Origin: an uncultured Bacilli bacterium
GTDB lineage: Bacteria; Bacillota_I; Bacilli_A; RF39; UBA660
Direction: 5' to 3'
Length of the DNA: 12,442 nt
Assembly (NCBI GenBank): GCA_947628445.1
Contig: CANQZX010000031.1
Location: forward strand, 1 to 12,442
A program made the position numbers and the translations under genes. The notes under the pieces are model-generated. The model was given only the letters and a program-made list of their open reading frames with translations. It had not been told where the DNA came from and searched no databases. This document shows, piece by piece, positions 5,897-12,442 of the stretch; the stretch's first letter is position 1, and each line of letters starts with the position of its first letter.

Positions 5897-7375
5897 TTAA
5901 AATACAATCGCAATTAAAGTATTTGAACCTTTATTGACGATTTTCGTCATTGTATCTTTTAATTTATATCTTGTTACATCCGGCATCATGCTTAATTTAG
6001 CTTGAATACCTTCTTGGACAATGACTTCTAAACTCCGGCCAAATATTTCGCTTTTCCAAATACTTGACGCATCAGTTTCATAATCTTTCATCAGGTGATT
6101 AATTAATTCTTTTGATTGTAATTCACTACCAATGATTGGTTCAAATGTTGATTCAACATCGACCTTAACTAAATGAATACTTGAGGCCACCGCTTTTAGC
6201 TTAACGCCATACCGATTACCTTGTTTAACCAATTCTGGTGTTTCTAATTTTAGTTCGTTAATCGTTGGATAAACAATACCATAACCCGTACTTTTCGCCA
6301 TTTTAAGGGCGGCTTTTAAATTGTCTAGTTCTTCTTTCCCATCTTGATAAGTTGCAAATATTTTTAAAAGCCCGGCTTTGGTTGTCGCTGTATCTCCGAT
6401 AATCGACTTTAAAGTTTCCGTATATAGTTCATCCGAACTTTCTAAGTTAACAGTTACCACGCCAGTAGCAGCATCTAGTTCACTTATATAGGCCTTCGAA
6501 ATATATTCGGAATCATTGAAATGGTCTAAAATAAAATCAATATCTTTGAGTTTTTCAACACTAATGACACTTTCTTTTATCTTATCCATATAATGACTCT
6601 TGATTATATGTGCATCTGGGAGTACGTGCACCCATTCGGGAATATTTACTTTGATATCAAGAACTGGGAATTCATACAAGGCCGTTTTTAAAATTTCCAT
6701 GATTTCTTTTTCGTTCATGAGTTCCGCACTTATCGGCATAACCGGCACATCATATTCTTCACTTAGTCTGTACGCAAGATCTGTCGTCTCTGTATTAGTA
6801 GGATGAAGGCTATTCAAAATCACGATAAAGGGTTTACCAATTTCTTTTAGTTCCTTTACCACTTTCTCTTCTGCTTCTACATAATTTTCGCGTTTGATAT
6901 CGCCAAATGAACCATCAGTAGTAATGACAATCCCGATTGTTGAATGATCTTTGATAACTTTTTCCGTACCGATTTCCGCGGCTTCAACAAAAGGAATTGC
7001 GTCTTCAAACCAAGGACTTTTTACCATTCTTGGATTGCCATCTTCATCTTCAAAACCAGTGGCTTCCGGAATCACATAACCTACGCAATCCACTAATTTA
7101 ATATTCGTGGAAAATTCATTTATTTTAATGGTTGCCCCATTAGAAGGAACGAATTTTGGTTCGGTAGTCATAATAGTTTTTCCTTGGGCACTTTGAGGAA
7201 TTTCGTCTAGACATCTTTTCTTTTCATATTCATCCGTTATATTCGGAACAACTAAATTTTCGATAAAACGCTTAATAAAAGTTGATTTACCGGTTCTTAC
7301 CGCTCCGACTACCCCGAGATAAATTTCCCCATTTCCTCGTTCTGCTATTGAAGAAATAATCTTTTCTTTTTCCAT
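5897..7375 (-). CDS. spoIVA: stage IV sporulation protein A, spore coat morphogenetic ATPase
   Basis: SpoIVA polymerises, with ATP hydrolysis, on the outer forespore membrane in the mother cell and forms the base on which the coat is built. The 492-residue length equals that of the Bacillus protein. The N-terminal TRAFAC-type P-loop domain has Walker A GAVRTGKST at 24-32, the sensor region TIMTTEP at 67-73 and the Walker B-like DCVGY at 96-100. The typical EDEDGNPRMVKSPWFEDAIPF stretch around 109-129 is split only by normal spacing. The middle and C-terminal part covers the rest of the family and ends in the hydrophobic TLIAIVF, needed in Bacillus for localisation. Start is supported by GGTGGG five bases upstream. 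No clear promoter lies directly in front, so it may be transcribed with the small ORF and the secreted-protein gene upstream. Confidence 0.98.
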   Translation of the reverse strand: MEKEKIISSIAERGNGEIYLGVVGAVRTGKSTFIKRFIENLVVPNITDEYEKKRCLDEIPQSAQGKTIMTTEPKFVPSNGATIKINEFSTNIKLVDCVGYVIPEATGFEDEDGNPRMVKSPWFEDAIPFVEAAEIGTEKVIKDHSTIGIVITTDGSFGDIKRENYVEAEEKVVKELKEIGKPFIVILNSLHPTNTETTDLAYRLSEEYDVPVMPISAELMNEKEIMEILKTALYEFPVLDIKVNIPEWVHVLPDAHIIKSHYMDKIKESVISVEKLKDIDFILDHFNDSEYISKAYISELDAATGVVTVNLESSDELYTETLKSIIGDTATTKAGLLKIFATYQDGKEELDNLKAALKMAKSTGYGIVYPTINELKLETPELVKQGNRYGVKLKAVASSIHLVKVDVESTFEPIIGSELQSKELINHLMKDYETDASSIWKSEIFGRSLEVIVQEGIQAKLSMMPDVTRYKLKDTMTKIVNKGSNTLIAIVF

Positions 7376-7415
7376 AACCCACCATTCTTTCGCTTTCTAT
7401 TTAATGTTATGTCAG

Positions 7416-7529
7416 TTATGGTTTGGTTATGAATACAATTTCATCAAGGGCTACCTTAGGTACCGTAATACACTTATATGGTAGTCCTCGATAAACTGGT
7501 AAAATTGGGGTTTTTCCCATTTTTCGCAT
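7416..7529 (-). CDS. candidate 37-residue small protein just upstream of spoIVA
   Basis: An open frame of 37 codons runs from ATG at 7529 to TAA at 7416 and ends 40 bp before spoIVA. The product begins MRKMGKTPILPVYRGLPY and ends KVALDEIVFITKP. It is basic at the N-terminus, has five prolines and one cysteine, and its last third looks like a beta strand. Two in-frame GTG codons (7541 and 7538) lie closer to the GAGGGG run than the ATG, so the true start is open. It lies in the same direction between the secreted-protein gene and spoIVA, with no terminator on either side. It does not match SpoVM, the small SpoIVA partner, at the sequence level. It might be a real sporulation-linked peptide or just a chance frame in a 213-bp gap. 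Confidence 0.4.
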   Translation of the reverse strand: MRKMGKTPILPVYRGLPYKCITVPKVALDEIVFITKP

Positions 7530-7588
7530 GCATCCCACCACCCCTCTTTTACTTATTTTGTAGTTTTAGCATTCAAATTTTATCTTTT

Positions 7589-8338
7589 TTATAAACCTAG
7601 TCTTACACTTACACCTTGCATGTTATCATAATGATCCCATACGGATTCAGCAAAGTTAATGACCCGGCCCATACCAGCTGCACTAATGTTATAATTTTTA
7701 GATTGAGCTAAAGATACGTTATCCATAGCATGTTCATAAGCCCCATAAGCATATGGATTAGAACCAGATACCGCCACATTAACAGAGGTATGATTATATA
7801 GGGCACTAAGTTTTTTATCGACGATATTCATCGAAATCCCATAACCATTATCCTTCATAACCATATTGGTTCCACCATAGCCATAACCAACGGCATCTTG
7901 TGAACCGGTACTTAAAGTATATGATTGAACTCCAGTAGCAGAAGATTGAGCCATGACCGCATCATTAAATCTTAAAGCAATAACATCATATGATTTAACT
8001 GCTGGTATATATAACCAGGTTAAGTCGAGCATGACCGCATAAGTTATACTATCATATGGGGCCATCGTTATTTGTAACTTTTTATAATTTGTTGTCCATA
8101 GATCATCACTTAAAGGAGATAATTCCTGAGGGTATTTCGTATCATTAATAGTAATTTCTTCGGATTCCGCTTTACTCATATCTAGTTTTGCATATTCCTT
8201 TAAAGTTTCTTCAGGCAATGAATCTAAAACAGGTTCGGGAATATATTTTAATAATTCTTCTCGAGTGGCCGCTTGGACATGACCCATTACTAAAAAAGCC
8301 ATCATGCCAATTAAAAGACCACTTAAATATTTTTTCGT
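7589..8338 (-). CDS. secreted protein of unknown function with apparent ACG start codon
   Basis: Family not recognised. The longest conventional frame starts at ATG 8305, which has no ribosome site and cuts a signal peptide in half. Reading upstream in frame gives KKYLSGLLIGMMAFLVMGHVQA before a likely cleavage at VQA-A (23/24). That is a complete signal peptide whose first codon, at 8338-8336, is ACG. Between the in-frame stop upstream and ATG 8305 there is no ATG, GTG or TTG. The AAAGGAGG at 8354-8347 is spaced eight bases from the ACG, which is ideal. The 249-residue product has no cysteine. After an acidic helical part (about 25-75) it is probably beta-rich, with a small Gly/Tyr run (YGYGGTNM). 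The gene is oriented toward spoIVA, so an envelope or spore role is possible but unproven. Confidence 0.8.
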   Translation of the reverse strand, partial: TKKYLSGLLIGMMAFLVMGHVQAATREELLKYIPEPVLDSLPEETLKEYAKLDMSKAESEEITINDTKYPQELSPLSDDLWTTNYKKLQITMAPYDSITYAVMLDLTWLYIPAVKSYDVIALRFNDAVMAQSSATGVQSYTLSTGSQDAVGYGYGGTNMVMKDNGYGISMNIVDKKLSALYNHTSVNVAVSGSNPYAYGAYEHAMDNVSLAQSKNYNISAAGMGRVINFAESVWDHYDNMQGVSVRLGL

Positions 8339-8346
8339 ACTACCAA

Positions 8347-8354
8347 CCTCCTTT
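8347..8354 (-). promoter_or_regulatory. perfect Shine-Dalgarno that selects the ACG start
   Basis: AAAGGAGG on the minus strand, eight bases ahead of ACG at 8338-8336 and out of range of the first in-frame ATG at 8305. It is the main reason to move the start of the secreted-protein gene upstream. Confidence 0.8.
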
Positions 8355-8386
8355 CTCTACAATTCCAAAATACACCTTTTTGTCGA

Positions 8387-8395
8387 ATTATAGCA
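8387..8395 (-). promoter_or_regulatory. extended -10 promoter of the secreted-protein gene
   Basis: TGCTATAAT (8395-8387) is a consensus extended -10, with a transcription start expected near 8380 and a leader of about 42 bases. A TTGAAT lies 19 bp further up, inside the terminator hairpin of the preceding gene, and is a poor -35. I see no sigma-E or sigma-F type motif that I would trust. Confidence 0.6.
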
Positions 8396-8428
8396 AGAGA
8401 AAAATCGTAGAATTCAACTCTACGATTT
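8396..8428 (-). terminator. rho-independent terminator overlapping the end of the membrane XRE gene
   Basis: AAATCGTAGA (8428-8419) pairs perfectly with TCTACGATTT (8411-8402) around a 7-base loop, with five T in the tail. The stop codon of the XRE gene (8422-8420) lies inside the stem. Confidence 0.88.
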
Positions 8429-9532
8429 GGCGAACCTCTCTATTTCCTTATTAAACACCTTTAAAACTTCTTGATATTTGACTAAATAATTATCACAATT
8501 GCCTTCAAAACACTTCACTTTGTCATCAGCTTTATAATAACAATAATGATTATTCATTTTATTTTTTAATTGTCTTTTATATTCTATTTTATCTTCAATG
8601 TAATAATATTCAAAACTTTCAATTATATCCTTATCTATCTTTTTATTGTAAAACATTTTTTGACTATCTAAGGCAAAGTACAATATAAAGTCTTTTGTCT
8701 CACGATAAAAGTTTTTACTATCTTCAACTTTCGTATAACCATGTTCAACTAAAGTAAACTCATCAATCTTCACATTTGTTTTAGCTGTTGATTTATTTTC
8801 GACACTATTTTTCTCGATATAGAAAACCTTATCACTGCTAATTAATTTAGAAAATGATAGTTTAATTGTATCTGAAGTTATCCGGTTATCTTCATGTAAG
8901 TTTTCAATTTCTAAATATAAACTATTTGGTATATGATTTGCTTGACGTCTTGTTAAATTATAATTAAAAAAGCCATTGTACAAAATATCATCAAGATCTT
9001 CTGCTTCATAAAGATATACTTTATCATTATTAGTAATGGTGTATAACTTAATTTTTTGATTTATGATATCTTTATCGTCATTTTGATATTCAATATTGTT
9101 AATTGTAATAACAACATTTGATTTAGATTTAATAAAGTAACTATTGTCAAAATTAATTTTATCAAATAAATCAGTATCAACAATCTCATACATGGCTAAA
9201 GAATCATGAGTATTGAAGAAATAAATTGCTAAAAGAACAAAGAGAATGGTAAAGATAACATTATGCCAATTTTGTTTTAAGAAATGTTTTAGCTTCCGCC
9301 ATAAATCTTTTAGCTTAGCTATTGGTCTTATGTCTTTTAAGAAAAATTCGATTCTGACTTCAAAGATCTTACTCATATTTTCCAAAGTATCATAATCCGG
9401 TTTACTGCGATTCTTTTCCCATTTGGAAATAGTTTTATCGGTAACATTCAACATATCGCCTAATTCCACTTGTGTAAGACCTTTGGCTTTGCGTAATTTA
9501 GCAATTTTCCGACCCAAATCATTTCGCTTCAT
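8420..9532 (-). CDS. single-pass membrane XRE-family transcriptional regulator
   Basis: A 370-residue one-component regulator. Residues 6-60 are a clear XRE helix-turn-helix (LGRKIAKLRKAKGLTQVELG, then VTDKTISKWEKNRSKPDY). A basic, tryptophan-containing linker (70-90) leads into one membrane helix at about 91-106 (NVIFTILFVLLAIYFF). The remaining 260 residues are polar and should lie outside the membrane; they contain three cysteines near the end (331, 341, 346). This architecture suggests a sensor that binds DNA while tethered to the membrane, responding to a signal at the cell surface. The sensor part matches no domain I know. AGGAGG lies seven bases before the ATG. It has its own strong promoter and its own terminator, and the next gene downstream is the secreted protein ahead of spoIVA. 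Confidence 0.85.
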   Translation of the reverse strand: MKRNDLGRKIAKLRKAKGLTQVELGDMLNVTDKTISKWEKNRSKPDYDTLENMSKIFEVRIEFFLKDIRPIAKLKDLWRKLKHFLKQNWHNVIFTILFVLLAIYFFNTHDSLAMYEIVDTDLFDKINFDNSYFIKSKSNVVITINNIEYQNDDKDIINQKIKLYTITNNDKVYLYEAEDLDDILYNGFFNYNLTRRQANHIPNSLYLEIENLHEDNRITSDTIKLSFSKLISSDKVFYIEKNSVENKSTAKTNVKIDEFTLVEHGYTKVEDSKNFYRETKDFILYFALDSQKMFYNKKIDKDIIESFEYYYIEDKIEYKRQLKNKMNNHYCYYKADDKVKCFEGNCDNYLVKYQEVLKVFNKEIERFAKS

Positions 9533-9596
9533 TTTATCCCTCCTATCCGTTATAAATTTACCACATTTAATACTAGATGGAACAAAATTTTGCCGA

Positions 9597-9625
9597 ATAT
9601 TAGGGATAAATTAGCAATTAGTCAA
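9597..9625 (-). promoter_or_regulatory. near-consensus sigma-A promoter of the membrane XRE gene
   Basis: TTGACT (9625-9620) and TAATAT (9602-9597) are exactly 17 bp apart. The transcript would start near 9590 and have a leader of about 58 bases before the ATG at 9532. Confidence 0.8.
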
Positions 9626-9667
9626 CTTTTATAATTTTTAATTGTTAGTCTTGAGAATTAGTAAATG

Positions 9668-9699
9668 TTAAAATAAAAATGAAATTAGAAAAATTTCAT
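9668..9699 (-). terminator. terminator of the ysxC - pilin - der - spoVIF operon
   Basis: ATGAAATT (9699-9692) pairs with AATTTCAT (9686-9679), 5-base loop, followed by TTTTATTTT. It begins three bases after the spoVIF stop codon. Confidence 0.75.
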
Positions 9700-9701
9700 C
9701 T

Positions 9702-9944
9702 TTAAAACATCTTATCAACATTTTGAGGTACTTTATCATTGATAATTTTACTAATTATTTTATCACTTTGTTCCGGGGTTACTTTTTTACCCGTCATTTT
9801 ACTTAAAGTATCAATTACTTCCCGAAGGGTTTTCTCATCTTTCATATTACCATTTTGTAATTTATCAGCTAAAGCAAAAATAGTATCTTTATCCACATGA
9901 GTTTTCTTTTCTACTTTTTTAAAAAAATCATCACCGAATCTCAT
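9702..9944 (-). CDS. spoVIF: stage VI sporulation protein F-like small protein
   Basis: An 80-residue protein of the SpoVIF family (Bacillus YjcC, about 87 residues), a late mother-cell sporulation factor linked to coat and germination properties. The family pattern is visible: a start like DDFFKKVEKKTHVDKDTIFALA, then NMKDEKTLREVIDTLSKMTGKKV and a C-terminal SDKIISKIINDKVP. It should be soluble and helical. AAAGGAGG lies five bases upstream of the ATG. It is the last gene of the operon, 43 bp after der and directly before the terminator, so part of its expression would follow housekeeping der unless an internal sporulation promoter exists. I do not see one in the short gap. Confidence 0.88.
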   Translation of the reverse strand: MRFGDDFFKKVEKKTHVDKDTIFALADKLQNGNMKDEKTLREVIDTLSKMTGKKVTPEQSDKIISKIINDKVPQNVDKMF

Positions 9945-9987
9945 ATAATCCTCCTTTAAACATTATATGAATAGTGCTGATTTTTAG

Positions 9988-11295
9988 TTAATCTTCATTT
10001 TTGTTTTTAAATTGTAAAATAATGGGTGTTCCCGTAAGTTCGATATTTTTCCGGAGTTGATTTTCAAGGTAACGATAATAACTAAAATGAACTAATTTTT
10101 TATCATTTACTTGGAAAACAAACTTCGGCGGTTTCGTATCACCTTGATGAACAAAATATATCTTTAAGCGTTTCCCTTTATATGATGGTGGTTGATGAAT
10201 ACTTACGGCTTCCAATATTAAATCATTTAAAATTGAGGTTTTAACCTCCCGATGCCAATTTTCATAAGCTAATATAATTTCTGGCATCAAGGTATGCATT
10301 CTTTTTTTCGTTTTGGCACTTAAAAAGACAGTTTTGGCAAAAGGGAGAAATTGAAATTCGTTTTCAATTAATAATTTCCACTTTTTTATAGCCTCATCCG
10401 GATTTTTAACGGTATCCCATTTATTGACAGCAATAACAATTCCCTTGCCGGCTTCCAAAGCATAATGGGCAATATGTTTATCGTGTTCAATAATGCCTTC
10501 TTCGGCATCAATCACTAAGACACAAACATCACTGCGATCAATCGCTTTTAAACTGCGCACTAAAGAATATTTTTCAACATTTTCGTAAATCCGGCCTTTT
10601 TTCCGCATGCCCGCGGTATCAATTACGGTATATTCTTGATTGTTGTATTTAAAAGTCGTATCCACCGCATCCCGGGTCGTACCCGCGATATCACTAACAA
10701 TTACTCTTTCTTCATTTATTAAGGCATTAATTAAACTACTTTTCCCGACATTTGGTCGACCAATTAAACAAAATTTAATGGAATTATCACAAGCTTCCTC
10801 ACTTACCTCTGGCATATCTTTCGTAATTAAATTAAGTAATTCTTTAAAGCCCAAATTGTGTTCGGCGGAAATAGGTAAAATGGGTGTAAAGCCCAGTTCA
10901 TAATAATCATAAATATTTTCTTGGCGTTTTTCATTATCCATTTTATTAGCTAAAACAATCACGGGTTTATTCGCCTTATGGAGTAACTCGCTAACATGTT
11001 TATCCGCTGCATCTAAATTGCTGGTGCCATCAACAACAAATAAAATGATATCGGCCTCATCAATTGCGAGTTCCGCTTGGGCAATAATATCTTGATCAAA
11101 GTTATCATCACCGAGCAATATTCCCCCGGTATCAATTAAGGAAAATTGTTTATTTTGGTAATGAACCACGCCATAAAGTCGATCTCTTGTAACTCCCGGC
11201 GTATCTAAAATAATCGCTTTTTTTTCTTTAATTAAGCGATTAAATATACTACTTTTGCCCACATTTGGTTTCCCAATTAAACATACTGTTTGCAT
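9988..11295 (-). CDS. der: ribosome assembly GTPase Der (EngA)
   Basis: Der is an essential GTPase with two tandem G domains that helps 50S subunit assembly. At 435 residues it is full length. First G domain: GKPNVGKSS at 8-16, DTGG at 55-58, NKMD at 117-120. Second G domain: GRPNVGKSS at 179-187, DTAG at 226-229, NKWD at 291-294. The C-terminal KH-like domain occupies about 350-435 (QPPSYKGKRLKIYFVHQ, then YYRYLENQLRKN). The acidic linker between the G domains is short. AAGGGGG lies five bases before the ATG, and the gene begins nine bases after the pilin-like gene, so the two are co-transcribed. spoVIF follows. Confidence 0.98.
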   Translation of the reverse strand: MQTVCLIGKPNVGKSSIFNRLIKEKKAIILDTPGVTRDRLYGVVHYQNKQFSLIDTGGILLGDDNFDQDIIAQAELAIDEADIILFVVDGTSNLDAADKHVSELLHKANKPVIVLANKMDNEKRQENIYDYYELGFTPILPISAEHNLGFKELLNLITKDMPEVSEEACDNSIKFCLIGRPNVGKSSLINALINEERVIVSDIAGTTRDAVDTTFKYNNQEYTVIDTAGMRKKGRIYENVEKYSLVRSLKAIDRSDVCVLVIDAEEGIIEHDKHIAHYALEAGKGIVIAVNKWDTVKNPDEAIKKWKLLIENEFQFLPFAKTVFLSAKTKKRMHTLMPEIILAYENWHREVKTSILNDLILEAVSIHQPPSYKGKRLKIYFVHQGDTKPPKFVFQVNDKKLVHFSYYRYLENQLRKNIELTGTPIILQFKNKNED

Positions 11296-11304
11296 ATATC
11301 CCCC

Positions 11305-11718
11305 TTAACAGGTTGTATTATTACTTTTAATATCCGTCATTTTCGCTTGAATGCGATTATTTTTCCGATATACCGTCACTATATCATTTACCATATTACA
11401 ACCTGTGACATCGTTCGTGATTTTCCGATCCTTTTCATCAGTTTCTAAAATGCCAAAATCAAGTAAATCTTGGACGGTAACAACTTTACACGTATTATAA
11501 CTTTTTTCATCCACACTACAAGATTCCGTCAATAATTGCCGATGTTCCGAATAATAAGTTACCGCCGCATTTTCAATATTTTGAATCTTATCATCTAATA
11601 AGCCTTGTTTAGATTTACCCCATACATTAAAAATACTATAAGCCGCCAAGGTAGTAACTAAACCTAAAACCACAATTACCGCGAGTAACTCAACTAATGT
11701 AAACCCTTTTTTATTCAT
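11305..11718 (-). CDS. type IV pilin-like (pseudopilin) protein with prepilin signal
   Basis: A 137-residue protein with a class III prepilin leader: MNKKG-FTLVELLAVIVVLGLV. Cleavage by a prepilin peptidase is expected after Gly5, leaving Phe6 to be methylated and Glu10 as the conserved Glu5 of the mature chain. The hydrophobic helix spans about 6-27. The 110-residue head has four cysteines (67, 77, 107, 137), enough for two disulfides outside the cell. It resembles competence (ComG-type) or secretion pseudopilins. No prepilin peptidase, ATPase or other pilin gene is in the window. It is only four bases from ysxC and nine from der, so it is a passenger in a GTPase operon. The ribosome site is weak (GGGTG). 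Confidence 0.85.
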   Translation of the reverse strand: MNKKGFTLVELLAVIVVLGLVTTLAAYSIFNVWGKSKQGLLDDKIQNIENAAVTYYSEHRQLLTESCSVDEKSYNTCKVVTVQDLLDFGILETDEKDRKITNDVTGCNMVNDIVTVYRKNNRIQAKMTDIKSNNTTC

Positions 11719-11722
11719 TTTT

Positions 11723-12304
11723 TCACCCTATCTTTTTTTCAATAATATCTAGTATTTCACCCCGACCCTTTTTGGTAATAATTGAAAAGGTAACCACTTC
11801 TTCCGGAGTACATTTTAAAGTTTCTAATAATAATTTCATTTGTTTTTCCCGATTATTTTTACTTATCTTATCATATTTTGTCGCTACAATTGTAATATCC
11901 AAATTATAATATTTTAAAAACTCATACATTAGACAATCATCTTCGGTGGGTTTATGTCGAAAATCAACTAATAAAAAGACATGTTTTAAATTATTCCGAT
12001 TTTTTAAATATTCTTCAATCATTAAACCAAATTTCTTTTGCTTATCATGACTGACAGAAGCATAACCGTAACCCGGTACATCAACTAAATAAAATAAATC
12101 ATTAATTAAATAAAAATTTAAAGTTTGTGTTTTACCCGGTTTACTACTGGTTCTTGCAAAATTTTTCCGTTCAATTAAGGTGTTAATAAAACTACTTTTG
12201 CCAACATTACTGCGTCCCACGAGTAAAAATTCGCTTTTTTCTGGCGCGGGATATTGACTTTGGCGAACCGCGATAATCGGTTCGGCTACTTGGTCTATTT
12301 GCAT
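11723..12304 (-). CDS. ysxC: ribosome biogenesis GTPase YsxC/EngB (YihA)
   Basis: An essential GTPase of the TrmE-Era-EngA-EngB group, needed for a late step of 50S assembly. The 193 residues match the usual length (about 195). Motifs are all present: G1 GRSNVGKSS at 30-38, the G2 stretch SSKPGKTQT at 53-61, G3 DVPGYG at 75-80 and G4 TKYDK at 142-146. The N-terminal QYPAPEKSEFLLVGR is typical of the family. AGAGGTGA lies seven bases before the ATG. It is the first gene of the operon that continues with the pilin-like gene, der and spoVIF; a consensus promoter lies directly upstream. Confidence 0.98.
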   Translation of the reverse strand: MQIDQVAEPIIAVRQSQYPAPEKSEFLLVGRSNVGKSSFINTLIERKNFARTSSKPGKTQTLNFYLINDLFYLVDVPGYGYASVSHDKQKKFGLMIEEYLKNRNNLKHVFLLVDFRHKPTEDDCLMYEFLKYYNLDITIVATKYDKISKNNREKQMKLLLETLKCTPEEVVTFSIITKKGRGEILDIIEKKIG

Positions 12305-12323
12305 TTCTGTCTCACCTCTTAAA

Positions 12324-12352
12324 ATTATATATTAATTTAGGGAAAAAAGCAA
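12324..12352 (-). promoter_or_regulatory. ysxC: sigma-A promoter of the ysxC operon
   Basis: TTGCTT (12352-12347) and a consensus TATAAT (12329-12324) are 17 bp apart. The start is expected near 12317, giving a leader of about 13 bases that just includes the ribosome site. It faces away from the promoter at 12400-12428, with 47 bp between the two -35 boxes. Confidence 0.75.
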
Positions 12353-12399
12353 ATTTAGGCCCTTCTGTTAATTTAAAAATGAAGTGCAACAAAACAACA

Positions 12400-12428
12400 T
12401 TGAAAAAGACATATGAATAATCTATAAT
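12400..12428 (+). promoter_or_regulatory. divergent sigma-A promoter reading out of the window
   Basis: TTGAAA (12400-12405) and TATAAT (12423-12428) have a 17-bp spacer and read to the right. The gene it serves lies outside the window. Confidence 0.7.
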
Positions 12429-12442
12429 ATCTTTTCGCAGAA

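Noticed and set aside
7416..7529. SpoVM homologue
   Set aside because: Position next to spoIVA is tempting, but the sequence lacks the SpoVM pattern (amphipathic helix after an N-terminal KFYTIKLPKF-like stretch) and is longer.

Overview
The window looks like a chromosomal segment of a low-GC, endospore-forming Firmicute (Bacilli or Erysipelotrichia-like, or an uncultured relative). The evidence is strongly AT-rich DNA, AGGAGG-type ribosome binding sites, a T-box leader, rho-independent terminators with U-tracts, and two sporulation genes (spoIVA, spoVIF). The order der ... spoIVA - hup recalls the Bacillus arrangement, with different genes in between. Almost everything lies on the minus strand. 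Exceptions are a small HTH gene at the left end and a promoter that fires out of the right edge. I see no mobile element, CRISPR array, rRNA or tRNA gene.

Layout from left to right. (1) 1-618: a small plus-strand XRE/HigA-like HTH gene with its own terminator, then a convergent non-coding stretch with two 38-bp tandem repeats (49-bp period) and AT-rich hairpins. (2) 619-3144: a minus-strand alanine-controlled unit. A promoter and a T-box leader with GCU specifier candidates precede a P-loop (d)NMP-kinase-like gene, which is translationally coupled (TAATG overlap) to alaS. This AlaRS is a short form of 584 residues that ends after the editing domain. (3) 3151-4273: a membrane protein with a probable OB-fold, with its own promoter. 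(4) 4277-5361: a Fic enzyme with an N-terminal inhibitory motif. Three 11-bp tandem repeats sit directly against its -35. (5) 5371-5876: HU (hup), with terminators on both sides and two copies of a TTTTCGAAAA palindrome in its promoter region. (6) 5897-8395: a probable three-gene unit made of a secreted protein, a 37-codon small ORF and spoIVA. The secreted gene has a perfect Shine-Dalgarno followed by ACG where ATG is expected. (7) 8396-9625: a single-pass membrane XRE regulator with a strong promoter and terminator. (8) 9668-12352: an operon ysxC/engB - type IV pilin-like gene - der - spoVIF. (9) 12400-12428: a divergent promoter leading out of the window.

The core genes serve translation (alaS), ribosome assembly (der, ysxC), nucleoid structure (hup) and spore coat or late spore formation (spoIVA, spoVIF). 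The parts most worth a second look are the non-AUG signal-peptide gene and small ORF ahead of spoIVA, the T-box unit that couples a kinase to a short AlaRS, the phased repeats at the fic promoter, and the tandem 38-bp repeats near the left end.
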